Under the pieces are notes generated by a model, which did not search any database, had not been told where the DNA came from, and saw nothing but the letters and a program-made list of their open reading frames with translations. Below are positions 35,474 through 48,100 of a stretch of DNA of 64,000 nt, in pieces. Both the position numbers and the translations under genes were made by a program. The DNA comes from Bryopsis sp. KO-2023 (Eukaryota > Chlorophyta > Ulvophyceae > Bryopsidales > Bryopsidaceae). The stretch covers positions 7,006,001 to 7,070,000 of the forward strand of contig BSYQ01000003.1 of the NCBI GenBank assembly GCA_030272585.1, written 5' to 3'. Position 1 is the first letter of the stretch. Each line of letters begins with the position of its first letter.

Positions 35474-38410
35474 TTACTCAACAACCCTTGCCATTGCCTC
35501 TTCTACCATTTCCCTCAGTTTAGATTTAAGCACATCTTGGACATCAGCCGCCGGCAGTAGCATCTTTTGGGTGCCCACCTTGATTTCGATATCCTTTGTG
35601 AATTCTACTTCGGAAAGAATCTCCGGCCTTGAGATCAAAACGTCATCAGTCACCGCATCTATATGAGAAATGGACAAATCATATATCTGATCCAGTTTCT
35701 CCTCTGAAATTGCCACTTTCACGTTGTGCTCCCCCAAAACCACGATTTTCTCGCCTTCCATTAAAATCTGAGTTGCATCCTGATACTGTGGGGCTACTTC
35801 CGTTCGAGCTGGCAAACATTGTCCAGCATCATCGACATCGATCCAGTTCCACCTTTCATTTCGCCCCTCGGCAAATCTTGCCAATGATCTGATGTCATCA
35901 GCTGTCGGGTTGTGTTCTGGTGGAATAGCGCTCTCCCCAGCCAGTTGAGTGGCGGGGATGTCAGTCTGTTGGTTCAATGGAAGGTCCACCGCTTCCTGAG
36001 CTCCACAAGGTACCCCTTGTTCATCAATCTCCATGGGGTCGCCAGGCGGAGTGTCACCAAGTGTTGTGATTTCTGGGGGGACATTTGGTTCTTGCACAGG
36101 CAGCGGTGCATCAGGCTGGGCTGAACTGTTGTGCGAGAGGACAGCAATCGAAACATCCTCTGGGTCTTGGGCGGTTGGGAAGGGGAGATTGCGTCGGTTG
36201 GCGTCTGGTCCAGACGAGATACCATCATTGGGCGAGGGAAGCGAATTGAAAAATGGCTCACCCAGTCCAGAATCAGTGTCAGGTGAAGATATCGGATCTC
36301 CCTGGCCTGAATCGCCAAAAAATCAAAGCATGTTAAGTTGACAGAAAACGGCACCTGGAAAATCTGCCACAGGTTCCAAAAGGCTGGTGCAACTACAGAT
36401 GTGAAATAGTTTTTCTTTTTTTATACCAAAAATGCAGGAAAAGAGAGCCAAGCTGACGAAAGCATTCTTTTCCAAGCTACCTAGTTGGAATGAGCTGTGA
36501 GTCCCGGATGGACCAGCACCAGATGAATTCGTGAGGATCCTTGGGGGGCCTTCATCCACATCCATAGGAGCTGCCGCAGTCTGACTCCCAGATCTTTGTC
36601 GTTTGCCCTCCCTGTCAAGTTCAGTAGAAGCTCCATCGACCGGTCGCTTACCTGTGGGAATCTCATCCACATCCTGACTATCCGAACCCAGTTGAGGGAG
36701 AATCATTCCTTCAGAACTCTGCAACTGCACAGCAAATTCTCTTGCTGAGCTGACATAGGACTGAAACAATGGAGGAGGTTCGTATGGCAAGCGCTTCCAA
36801 AAATCGCTTCTCCGACCCAGCACCGGAGAACAAAAAAGAAAGAAAAGAAAAGCAACACACCCCCTCGGAAAGTGGTAAACTCAGCGTTCCTATCAAATGA
36901 CAAGTCATACCTTCAACTGATCGAGATCTTTTCCAAGGTAAGGATATCGAGTTCGGATGACCTTCTCTTGCAACCAGACTGACTGACCATCTCCAGGAAG
37001 TTTGACTTGCCAACACGTCACCTGGAAACGGCCACAACAGTGCTGCATGTCAGTCATCCACCATAACTCTCTTTTGGTATCTCTTTTGCTAATCCACCCA
37101 AATTTCCCCTCCCCCCCCATCAACCCAACCCAGCAATACTCAAGGAAGGCTACAGAACGTTTATTACATCAGGAGGAATAGAGGAAAACAAAAAAAAAAC
37201 TTTCATGAGAATTCGAGATTAGTTCCTGGCGGGGGAATTTGCACCACCCAGATATCGGTCGCAGTCATCCGGTGCGATTTGTTCTTTTGCGGAAGGGCTG
37301 CCTATGTTCTATATGCAACTGATTTCACCTTTGAGTTGCCATCTTTCTCTGGTCGTTTCACGCTGCTCAATCTCACAGAAGCGTTTTTGTCCAAGGTTGG
37401 CTCCAAAGGCTGACTTGCCATCGCCGCTTCTTCATCCACGATGTTTTCCACATCTACGATGTTATCCACATCTGAATCCTATGAAAATGGATGACAGCAG
37501 CGCCCCGTCAGCTTCTTAAAATCATTCACTGTCGCCTCCCACATACATTTTTGTAAAACAAATCGTGGAAGCTTTCATATTTTCTCGGGCATCGATCTCC
37601 ACAAAAATATATGTATTTATAGATTCATGGGGGGAGTTTTGTTCCAAAGATCGACAGAGAATTTTTCTGGTGAAGTCTTGAAGCAAGTGCTGATAACAAA
37701 CCCCCCTTCCTTCTGGAAATGTGTAAAGTCCATTACTGCTGATCAAAATGAAGATTCTCCAGCTCTAGAGAACAGGGGTAGGCACCAGGAAGAAAGCAAC
37801 CAGACTGCCATCCATTTTGAGTAGAAAATTTCCCAAATTTTCATGTCCGTTTTGTCTCTCTTCTTACCGGTCCGTGGGAAGCACCTCTTTGAGTTCTGGG
37901 TTGAGCAGGGGTCGACGTCAAATCTTGCAACAACCCATCCATTTCCGCTCTCCTCGACTGAGTGGAACTCAAAGTCTCGACCTCGTTCACAAGATAATAA
38001 GCTTTCATCGCCAATTCCGTTTTTTCCGGGTAGCCCAGCTTCCTGGCCAATTCTTTCCAGCCTTCCCAGCTATCATAAGCAGAGGCTTCTGCAAATCCAG
38101 CCAGGTTTCCACCGCCCGACAATGGATGATTGCGCTGCAAGCGTTCGAGCGCGACCCCAGCCTGCACACACGACCCACCAGAATGATCGCAAAGGCGTCA
38201 TGGATTGACGTCCCACTTGACAGCCAACGTCAAGCCAGCAACAGAATCTTTTTCCTTTGCGCTTTCGAATCCGAAAGGATTGGAAACGGGAAAAGTTATG
38301 GCAGAGATGAAAGGAGACAGGACGCCACGAAAAAAACGGCCCTCGGTTGTGAAACTCACGATCAGCTTCCACTGCAACGCTCTGAGGTCAACGCCATTTG
38401 TCCCCGACAT
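35474..38410 (-). CDS. ARID-like DNA-binding protein (tentative)
   Basis: Six minus-strand exons join in frame: 38410-38360, 38161-37868, 37478-37377, 37021-36911, 36793-36481, 36306-35474 (567 residues). Residues about 28-80 end in WKELARKLGYPEKTELAMKA and YYLVNEV, which resembles the C-terminal helices of ARID/BRIGHT domains. The rest is acidic and Pro/Ser-rich, with a basic KRQRSGSQ segment that may be a nuclear signal, and a C-terminal part with an amphipathic helix (DVLKSKLREMVEEAMARV). The architecture suggests a nuclear chromatin or transcription factor. The ARID call rests on a short stretch and may be wrong. The exon chain is well supported by phase. Confidence 0.6.
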
Positions 38411-39250
38411 TGCAGCGACGCTCGAAGTTCGAAAGGAGTTGCACCACCACACAGGATAAAACCCTGGTCCAGCAATTGTAACATCTCATTCCACCAGTCA
38501 CTTTTTTCATTTCCTTGAGTGTAAAAAGGACCTTTTTACATTGAGCACCAGGAAGCTTCGCGATTGAAAAAATGCCTCAGAATAAGGTTCAAGAGAGTCC
38601 AACCCCTGGTCTTTCAGACGTCCCTTTATTCGCTGGCTTTTTTTGCTGAACCTGTGCCCATGTTGCAGGAGGGCTTGGAAACTGGAGGCCGGAGGGAAAA
38701 AACGCCGGTGAGATCATTTTGAGTAACCGTCATTCACGAACGGCATGGATTCCTGGAACCCAACCCCAGTTGCCATTCCCACAATGAGATGCATAATCGC
38801 ATGGTTGCCAAAAGGCGGCAGCAGCGGACGTTAGAGTGTGCTGCAAGTCTGTCCTGACGACATTTTGTTCCCAGGTGTGGCATAGTGTCGGATGGAAGCA
38901 CAGATCCCGGGGAAAACGTTCATCCAAAAACGCTTCCGCAAACTTGATCGAGTGCGAGACGGGTGTGATCGCTTTTCAACTTGGCTGAATCTGAGGTCGC
39001 GTGGTGAGGCTGGCGGCTAACCATCGCGTGCCGTGTTGATTGTTTTCCAGGAACAGCAGCACAAGCTCCCGCAGAGCCATACACCCACAGGGGAAATGTC
39101 TATATAAAACATCACTGCCACACCCACACATATGACAGGAATCAGTCGCATTCGATAAGGTGGCCTATTTTCCGTCGACCGCCCCATTCGCACACGCAAA
39201 GCGAAACGAATTCTTAGCCATGTCAAGACGCTTTCTCTTTGTGATCCCAG

Positions 39251-39848
39251 GACGACCTTGCACATGCCCTGGAGGTTGGGGATGAATGGGGTTCCGCCGC
39301 CACATACAAACCTCAGAGGTTTCTGTGGAGAGCTGGATGTAAGGATTGGGCATCCGTCCAGACAGACCGTCAAGATCAACTCACATATGTCTTTGAAATA
39401 GCCTGAAATAGATCAAGCGCCAGGCCGATTTTTGTTGTTGATGCAGGACGAACTTTCCCATATCAATGCCACCCTGAAATCAGTGCAAGAAAAGCTCGGT
39501 GTGCTGGAGGATGAGGATGAGAAAGCATCTGACCTTATGGAATGGAGTAGCATCCACAAGCGCAGGAATCTCACGAAAAGGTACTTATCAAGGCGACACC
39601 AGAGAGAGGGGAATACAGTCGTCTGTTATTACACAATATTTCAGTGCGGAGGGGCACCAACTGAGGTGGATGAATGGTTGCATGCATCAGTGCTGGCAGT
39701 TTCTGGCCACCACCATAACTACTGTGTGTGTTTGGTTGGCAGCGTTGCAAACCAGATGGAGTTTTTCACACAGCGGATGAACGAGTGGAGCCACAATACA
39801 GATGGGCAACATGAAGTGGCAGAGGCGTCCGATTCCGAGCCTCACTAA
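39251..39848 (+). CDS. Coiled-coil protein, C-terminal exons
   Basis: Exon 39447-39580 joins 39743-39848, ending in TAA. They encode DELSHINATLKSVQEKLG, an acidic helix and ANQMEFFTQRMNEW, with heptad-like spacing and a polar tail. A 24-base exon at 39251-39274 would fit in phase 0 upstream (weak). Earlier exons between 38570 and 39250 could not be chained, so the start is unknown. I do not recognise the family. Confidence 0.5.
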
Positions 39849-40048
39849 GCCCAATCCCTTCGGATCAATCCTTCATTCTTAGTCTTTTAAAGTTTACAAC
39901 TCGTCAAATTGAGCGATCTGATCGAGGGGCTCCAGATTTTGTTGACATTTCGGTGCTGGAGAGGAAGCAAACTTCCAACTCCCTATTTTGATGTGATTTC
40001 TTTCTTTATTTTGATTGGAGTTTGTGAAGGCCGCCTTTTTCACTAGAA

Positions 40049-41964
40049 TCAACGGAATGTTCTCCTGGAAATTTCTTCGATCATGACCTTCCTTGGGGGC
40101 TTTTGATTCGAGGTTCCAATGTTTAGCATTGGATTGAAAATCTCTTCGATCTCCTCTTCTTTTTCCTCCACAAAGCATTTACTCTTGGCTGTTGTTTGGC
40201 CTTGGGAATTTGTTAGCTCGCTGTCGGCATTTTCAACACTTTCACACTCTGAAGCAGACTCATCATCGGAGTCCTCCTCGATAACCATTCGTCGACTTTG
40301 CTTCGAGTTGATCAGTTGTTTGGCAAGAACAGTTCGGCATTTTTCTCGGAGATCCAGAAGCTCTTTGCAAGTGGGGTCGAGTGCTAACCCTGCATCCACA
40401 TCCTGGAAAGAGAAACGATATTTTTATATTTCTTTCTGGATAGAGTTAGAAGCCCCTTTAGTAAGCATGAGGCTGTCTGACAAACACACACACCCTTCGC
40501 CTAATGTGCTGTTGACTATTCAATGATGCTCCACATCAGGTCAATCGAGAACCCTCTGATCAGCCCATCCACAAATTCGTGATTCAGAATAGCCTTCACA
40601 AATTCAAGGATTGCAAACGAAGCTGCATAGGACATACCTCAAGTGCTTCCTTGTGCTTTTTCAACTCGAACCGGGCGAAAGCTCGACGGAGCCACCCTTT
40701 GATGTAGGTTTTGTCATAGCTCAGCGCATGCATGGAATCGGTCTCAGCAAACTCATACTTTTTGATCTTCAGATATGCTGCGGCCCTGTTGGCATGGAGA
40801 GGAGCTTTCCCTGGATTCAAATTGATTGCTAGAGTGTAGCTTTCAATGGCAGCATCATACTCTTTCGCCCTGAACAAAACACCAGAAAACCACTTCGACA
40901 CAATGGGCAACCCACAATGCATGGTGGAGATGCTTCCTCCAAATGTTGGGAATGGTGGTGGTGGACAAAGCATTGTTGATGAAATTTCGACATTGGCAAT
41001 GTTCGCAGGGTCTGTCAGACAGATACCTGAAGTGCTCGTTACCCTTCTCTTTTTCTCTTTCTGATTGCCAGTGTTTTTGATGCTCCATTTGGTTAGCATT
41101 TGCTTGAAACAGCCTTTCTGTGTTTGCCGGAGTCCCAGCACCTCTTGTTGAACACCCGTCTGTCTGAGTCGGAGTAACGTTTCCAGTTTTGGACTCAATC
41201 TCGACAATTTTGGGATTTGAGGGCCCTGCTGCTGAGCTTGTGGATGCCTGTCAAGTGTATGATTTGAGTGTTTCACTTTATCTCCCCACTGGGGCGGCTT
41301 GCAGTCTTTCCAGCTGGCACAAATTACCTTGTTTTGAGGTGAGCTCCCTTCTGATGCCTGTGCATTTCCACAACCTCGGATAGGCACATGGAAATTCTCA
41401 TCTGCCCTGCTGCCAGAAGCTCACGTCACCAAAAACTGTTTGGTTGTGCAAAAAAAGATCTCCATGCAGCTATTTTTGGAGGCGTTTTTCTTACCCATCT
41501 CCTTCAAGCCCAGACCACTGGTTTTTGAGATCATCCTGGAGAAAGCAGAAGATCCATTTACACAGTGGAAAAACGCATTTATAACCTGCGTTAGTAGATT
41601 TGTTTTCAGTAGTTTCAAGAATTGACGATGAAGTTACTAATGACCCGTGCATGGTATTTATTTCACACAAGATTGGGTATCGCTTCCTGGAGTTATGCCA
41701 GTAGCCTCTGGTGGTATAACTGGTTTTTCTGGAAATGTGCTAATCCATAATTTTCCACCAGCAAGAAAAATATGATGTGGACGCGCGTTCATTCATTGCA
41801 TCTCGCCCACGGTCAACCTGCCACTCCTCCAAATCTCTTTTGAATTGTTTCAAGTCAGCTTCTGCCTCCTCCTTCACTTTCGCGTCGACGGCTGTGGCGC
41901 CCAAGTCGAAGAGCCTTTTCCGAGCAGCTTCCGCAGTGGGCTCGAACCCCTCTTCTCTGGCCAT
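40049..41964 (-). CDS. TPR co-chaperone, RPAP3/SPAG1-like
   Basis: Six exons join in frame: 41964-41818, 41535-41495, 41409-41328, 41247-41027, 40869-40638, 40402-40049 (358 residues). The N-terminal part has [13 protein letters not shown], like the leader helix of RPAP3-type proteins. Residues about 150-265 form three TPRs: [35 protein letters not shown], and [20 protein letters not shown]. The carboxylate-clamp style (GNEHF, NRAAAYL, RRAFA) is typical of HSP90/HSP70-binding TPRs. RPAP3 and SPAG1 serve R2TP assembly of RNA polymerase, PIKKs and axonemal dynein. The C-terminus is acidic and ends in [11 protein letters not shown]. The third exon has two acceptors three bases apart. Family member identity is inferred. 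Confidence 0.82.
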
Positions 41965-42102
41965 TCACACAAACATAACATAAAACCGAAAGGCTCATAC
42001 GTTTGGGATACAACGTTGCGCCTCGTTCTACTGACGACTTTATTGTCGTCAGCGTATTCTTGCTCTTCGAAGCACCGACGACAGCTGATCTCGGCTGAGG
42101 CC

Positions 42103-42499
42103 TTATCTTAGCTCTGAACACACTTCCTCGCACCTCATATATCGCTCCAAACGCTTCAGTTTCGACACATCTTCTATCGCAGCAATGCCATCATACCTAT
42201 GCACCGATATAAGCTCGACGCTCTTACGAAAATATGTCGAAAGCCTTTCTGATTGGAAGCGGTTGGAAACGGAACCCACGTGATGTTGTCGAACTCGTCC
42301 TTCTCCCTTTCGTCCAGGTCCATCTTGGCTTTGAGAGTCATGGTTTCAAAGCCTTTCTTGCACACTGTCGGTGCACAAACAACACAGGTATGGGAGCGCT
42401 CGTCGATCTTGACAGCAAATGCCTAAAATCGTCGAGCAACGACCACAGGAAATCGATTCCATCGCTACATTTACCCAGTTTGTTCTCTTCGTAATTGTG
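42103..42499 (-). CDS. Unrecognised Cys-rich small protein (5' end unresolved)
   Basis: Exons 42499-42475, 42422-42280 and 42196-42103 join in frame and end in TAA. The middle exon encodes HTCVVCAPTVCKKGF, a possible zinc site, followed by LKAKMDLDEREKDEFDN. The last encodes a helix (IEDVSKLKRLERYM) with two more Cys. No start codon was found upstream before the oppositely oriented gene beginning at 42582. Codon phases support a real gene, but the family is unknown to me. Confidence 0.5.
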
Positions 42500-42581
42500 C
42501 TGGAGGAATGATAAAGGGAAGGGAAAATGGTTGCTTTTGCCAGCGAGAAAAGGTCCTCGGCGGCACGAGAAAAGTGGGCAC

Positions 42582-44791
42582 ATGGGAGGTTTACGAAAGT
42601 CATCGAAAGCCAAAACGAGGAAAGCCAAAAGCAAAACCGTGAAGAACCTGAGCAAGCAAGGAGCTCCTGGTGACCCATTCGCATATCTGGTAGGGAAAAA
42701 GCATTGATATGGGATTGGAATCGCTAAAGTTTCCAGAGAATCCTTGTGAGTCGAGCTGATGTTGTCCTAGGTTCCGCCAGAGCAATTGAAGCCAGTAGAG
42801 TGCGTTAGCAGTGCAGGAAAAAGGTAGGTGTTGGCTTGTGGAGTTGTCAGTGCTGTTTTTTGGTTTGCTTGTGAGCTGGACGGGATGAGCGCGCTTTTGT
42901 CTTAAAACCCAGGGAAAAATCCTTTAACCCCCTCCATCAAAATGGGAAGCCTGTACAATCTCGAATCTCGGTGGCGTCTATATTGAATGACAAGAAAACA
43001 GAAGCCCCAGGAAAAGAACGGAAAGTCATCACAACCAATATTCCTTCCCCACAAAAGAAGAACAGAAGTGACCTCAAAGTCTTCGAATCTTTCCCAATCG
43101 GTGATGTTGGGCTCTGCCCACAAGGTCCACGAAAATCGAGAAGGCGGCCTGCCTCTGCTCCAGTCAAGAAGCACCACAATGTTGAACACCCGAAAGTTAA
43201 CCCCATCCCCGCTGTAGAAGTCCGGAGGCGAACGCTGAGTCGTCCCGCTGGCTCTTCATCATTTCTGGCTACTGGTAGGGAACAGGTGGGATTTACCTGA
43301 AGTCGACCTTAACAGATCTTCTCACCCACCATATGAGCCAAGATTTGGGACAATGTGAAACAAGGGGCCAAAGCGATTGCCTTGCAGGCCAAGCGTTCGC
43401 CGCAAAATAATCCAGAGCTGGGCCCTGGCAGCTACAATATTGACTCGACCCCGAACACGAAGGCCATTGCATCCAACACAGCGATGAAACAGATCAAGTC
43501 AGGTACAGCCGTCATGTTCCAAACCAAGCGTCCAATTTTCTCTTAGACCAGCAAACGCTGAAGTACTTCCAGTGCAGATTACACCGCACGTGTCCAAGCG
43601 GCAACAGACGCAGAGAAACCACCAAATAAGGAGTCGCCGTCCCCCACTCCTGCCCAAGCTGTGCTGGCTGATGCCAGACCTCAATCGGCTTCTCCTGGGA
43701 CTTCCTCCTTCAAGGTGATCCTCTGGGACACTAGCGTACCCCAGCAAGGCTTGTTGAGAAGAGCGCTGCGTTCTGATTGACGAGTTTTTCTTGTGTCCTC
43801 AGGCTTCGCCAAGACCAGTTTTTCGGCCAAAATCAGCCGCCGCTCATCTGAGTTCCCATCAGTATCAACCAAAGTTGAGCGCCACTCAAAACAGGATTTT
43901 GCACCTCGTCTCAAAGTTCAACCAGGACTCCTCTCCAAGAAACTCTCCGAGAGCAGTCTCTAAGATGTCCCCGTTCCTTGGGCCTGGTGAGCGCGCTACT
44001 ACAGCGATTTAATCCGTATATTTTTCCAACTAGCAAGGAAAACGTTCTTTGCTCGCCAGGGTCCCATTTCAAGAAGCCTCCGACAAGTTACATGGGAAAG
44101 CACTTGCAGGCAGGACATAAGGGTGAAAGCAAAGTGCTGGATATCGCCAAGTACACAGCCCGTCCAGGTTCAGCTCCACCAAATCTTAAACTCCAAGCGG
44201 AGCAAGTTGTGCAGCCGTGGTTGGACAAAGTCGAGGAGGGGGAGGAGATAGAGGACTTCGTATACGAAGATGATGGATCCGGCAGTGATATGGTAGGTCG
44301 TAGTTGGTGGAAAGCATCACAACTGACGCCTGAGTGTCAGAGCTGGCTTGACGAGAGGTGGGTGTTTCCTCAAGGACCCAGCTTTCAACGAGGACGACTT
44401 GCCACTGGAACATCCATTAGAGTCGCGAGATATCCCTAAGAGTCTTGCCGCATTTGCTCCGGATTGGGACACACCCAGGTATACAAAGAGAGCGCCATCA
44501 CCCCGAGCGAAACCTCATCCGCTTGGGCCGGGCTCATACCTCGGACAAGATAGTGGGTTTTCTTCCACAGGCTTCAAATCCAAGCCAAAAGGAGGGACAA
44601 TTTCGAAGTGTGGGCGAAACACTGTGCCGATGACTGCTCAGAACAGTGAACAAGACATAACCGCTCTCGACTATGACCCCAAGGACCATGTCCAAGGACA
44701 CAGGACAAGGGCACCCTCGTGGGATATGCCCCAAAACACAGTGGAAAAATCGAAAATGTGGCTGTTCTCAGGATCGGGAACGCTCTCTTGA
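42582..44791 (+). CDS. SHIPPO/ODF3-like ciliary protein
   Basis: Eight exons join in frame: 42582-42689, 42771-42823, 42913-43285, 43343-43502, 43578-43714, 43803-43986, 44060-44292, 44375-44791 (554 residues). The protein is basic and Pro/Ser-rich and carries the PGS(Y/H) repeats of the SHIPPO/STPGR family: ELGPGSYNI (about 207), FLGPGSHFKKP (about 338, across a splice site) and PLGPGSYLGQ (about 465). Family members such as ODF3/CIMAP bind microtubules in axonemes and outer dense fibres. This indicates that the organism builds flagella. The exon at 43578-43714 has no long open frame of its own and is found only by phase and splice sites. Confidence 0.82.
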
Positions 44792-45117
44792 GCTGTCAGA
44801 ATTCCTCAGTTTCTCAATGTTGGCCCACGCCTGTGCGTGTGAAACATCTCTACCTCCAGAACCCAACCAACATCCCACAAGGGTTGCGCAATGCCAGATA
44901 TTCATCAAACACGAAGCAAAGAGGACAATCCCAAACATGCAACAGCCATTTGATCAATTTCCCTTCCCCACATCACAACTTATTCAAGATCTCACAATTC
45001 GAAGCAATATTCCCCCCACCCTCGCTACTATTTCCCCTGAAACACAGGATGAATGCAGTTCAAACTCTCTCCTCCCCCCCTTTTAGTCTACTCTGGCGCG
45101 GAAATTTTCTGTCTGGA

Positions 45118-48100
45118 TCAGCAAATCTTAGCTATACACTCCTCCCGCCAGTCAGAATGCTCAAACAGTGCGTATATCAGCCGTCTGACCTCTGAACCAG
45201 AAAACCCTGTCCTCTGCAATTCACCAGCTTCCCACCACTCGACAATTGCAGCCAATCTGGCCTCAAAAATTTCCATCAGCTTCTCCAGTTTCAAAAGACT
45301 GGGGCAATGTTCACAGAACACCCTCCACATCAACCAAGACAGGTTCGATTCGGCATTGGCCACATCAGAGCCTCCATCAGTGGATTTCACCTTGAAGGTT
45401 TTGAGGAGCTCCTCTGAAATGGACAAAATAGCTGCTGGCATTTCACAGGATATCGGTTGCAGGATCTTGGGTAGCTCCTCGCTCTCTTGCAGTGTGATGT
45501 CTGTCTGACCCATCAGGCTCCCCACTATTTGGGATGCGATGTCCTGAAACAGCCAATCAGAACAAAAAGCATGAACTCCATTTCCTAAATTAAAACTTTA
45601 ACAAATGACTGCACTTGCTACTTCAGCAGAACCCCCCAACAAGCAATGAAACTGAAGATTATGCCTGAGGATAGATGGACCGACAGCCATCCACCGCATC
45701 AATTGTAATTACACAGCTGACTGTACCTCCATCAGCAAGCTGGCTAGGGCAACTTGATCACTGACAGCCATCACATCACCGATCACCCTGCCCAGCCGGG
45801 CCATCAGCTGACTCAATTGCATAGCACTGCGTCGCATCGCGATTCCCTGTTGTCCGGTTCTCAAGCCGGTAAATGAATTCACTCGATTCACTACTTCCAG
45901 CAAGGCCTCCCTCTGTCTTGCTACCTGATCAGAAAACACCCCTGATTAAGCATGGAATGAAAGCTACCCCGGGTTAGTCCACAAAGATCAAAGATAGCAT
46001 GCACTCGATGGGAGGTGATCCGCCGGAACACCTTGGTGTTGCCTCAGCCCCACCTGATGCTCCATAGTGGTTCTACCAGCAATTCTCAGTCTTTGAGCCA
46101 CATTGAGAAAATCTATCTTCCCTGCTGAGGGCTCAAACCCATCCGGAATCGACATCATGTGTGGAAGCATCAAAAGCTGGTCGCTCAGGTAGAAGCAGTC
46201 ATTGCTGAAGAGCATTGAGATTTCTGGGACTTCCAGCTGGCTGGAATGCAGGGTGGGGGGAAGGGAACAGTACATAACGGCCATATCTTCGATTGCTCGG
46301 CAAATGGAGTGAAATATCAACGAGCTCCCTGTTGAAGCACACAGGAGGACTCGATAAGGCGGAAATTTTAAATATATTTTTTTATTTTGTTTTATTTTAT
46401 TTTTATACTTTATGCTATGAGTTTGTCAGTGTGAAATGCTAGGGCAGCCCAATAACGACAAAGTGCATTCTTTCATTGACCTCGCGTTTCCTTGGGTATT
46501 AGCACAAATCTGTGGACCGTGTATTGTTTGATAGGAACCCACCCTCTTTGCACGCATTGTTCATGGCCTTTCTCATGAGCTCCAGCACTGCAACAGCCAT
46601 CCCACTGACTTTAAACTGCCCCTTCCCGGCGACATACTTTTCAAAATCGAGTCCAGTGGCGGGATCCTCCATTTCCCATTCTTCCAGGCCCCCTTTCATT
46701 TGCCTTGCGAGCCAAGCTGAATCTACCGCGAGAGGCACCCCCACTTGAACCCCGTCCCAATTGGGGGAGATCAGCAAGCCTCGAGCTTGGGAAAGGTACT
46801 TAATTGGGAAAGCCTTCAAGTGCTGCTGGGCCAGATCAGAAATAGCTTTGCACAGGGAGGTCCCTTCTTCTGTGGATACATAAGATACATAAGATGAATG
46901 GCTTTTGTAAAGAACCATATAAAGGATTTTTCCTGAAGCAAGGATAGGCAAAAAAAAAAGCAAATCCAAGACAAAATGGACAGCACTAATTACTCAACAC
47001 CCCTTTTTTGGGAAACCAGCTATTCCAAGAGATCAAATTTGACTGCAGGAAGCTTGTGTTTTTTCAGATAGTTCTACATGGGTCCAGGTTATCTGGCAAC
47101 TCCTTTTCTTGTGAGGGCTTTCTGCAACTCTGGTCAACGTAAAATGGAAATCATCCTGATTGACTCACCGTTATCATGGTAGCCCATGTGCTGCAGTGCT
47201 TGTGAAAAACTCTTTACAGAGTCAGACACCAGCTCCAAATACCCGAGGGCAGCCACTGCCTCCATACTTTCTACCTCAGACTTTACCTGCACGAAAAATG
47301 TACGTACTTGGCATGAATCGCAAACTGTGGAGTTGCTTCGATGGGCCGGTTCAAAAATGCTTTGATAAAAAGCAATATTCAAAGAAAATGTTTGATCAGA
47401 CTAGTGATGGAACCAGAACGGCATGCTACCAAAGATTCAGTGAGTAGAATGGAACCATATTAAATTATCCCACCACTAATCAACCATCAAAACAACTGAA
47501 AGCACACAAAAGCATCTCCACCGCTCACCCCCTCAACATATTGTCGATAAAAACTAAGAGGCTTAAATGCGTCATAATTCTATTGCACTTACAGCGTTTC
47601 TATAGCCCCGCCTTCCCTGATGTTTAAAATAAAAAAAAAGTACCTGGTGCAATATGGCTGCGTCCAGTCTGCACTGGAGTTTCTCTCCAGCAATTTGCAA
47701 CAAGCTTCCGATCCTCTGAAACAGATGCTCTGAAAGATGTTTCAGCACACCTTCCACTGCTTTGAGTTTTCCAGGCAACCCTTGCGGACCTTCCCTTGTG
47801 GAATTCGTGGCTTGCCATTCAAACCTCGCTCCTCCACTCCCATTAGTATCGACCCGAAAGTCTATCGATGCCAAGGTACTCTCCAGGATCGGGCAAATTC
47901 CATCCTTGAAAACATTACCTGGTCAAAAACCAACAAAAAATCACTTCAGATTGGCCAAAAAAATGGGGCGATGGGGTTACAGCCCTTGTCTGGTTTCAGC
48001 TGATTGTGAAAAATACGCACATGTCGTCCTGTGGATTTTTTAATTCTGTTTGCCAGAAAAATTTGATGAAAATCAGCAAAATACCTACGATCTCTTCGAT

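Noticed and set aside
38870-38970. Possible exon of the plus-strand coiled-coil gene
   Set aside because: It has an acceptor and a donor and is open, but I could not chain it with neighbours, and the peptide has no support.
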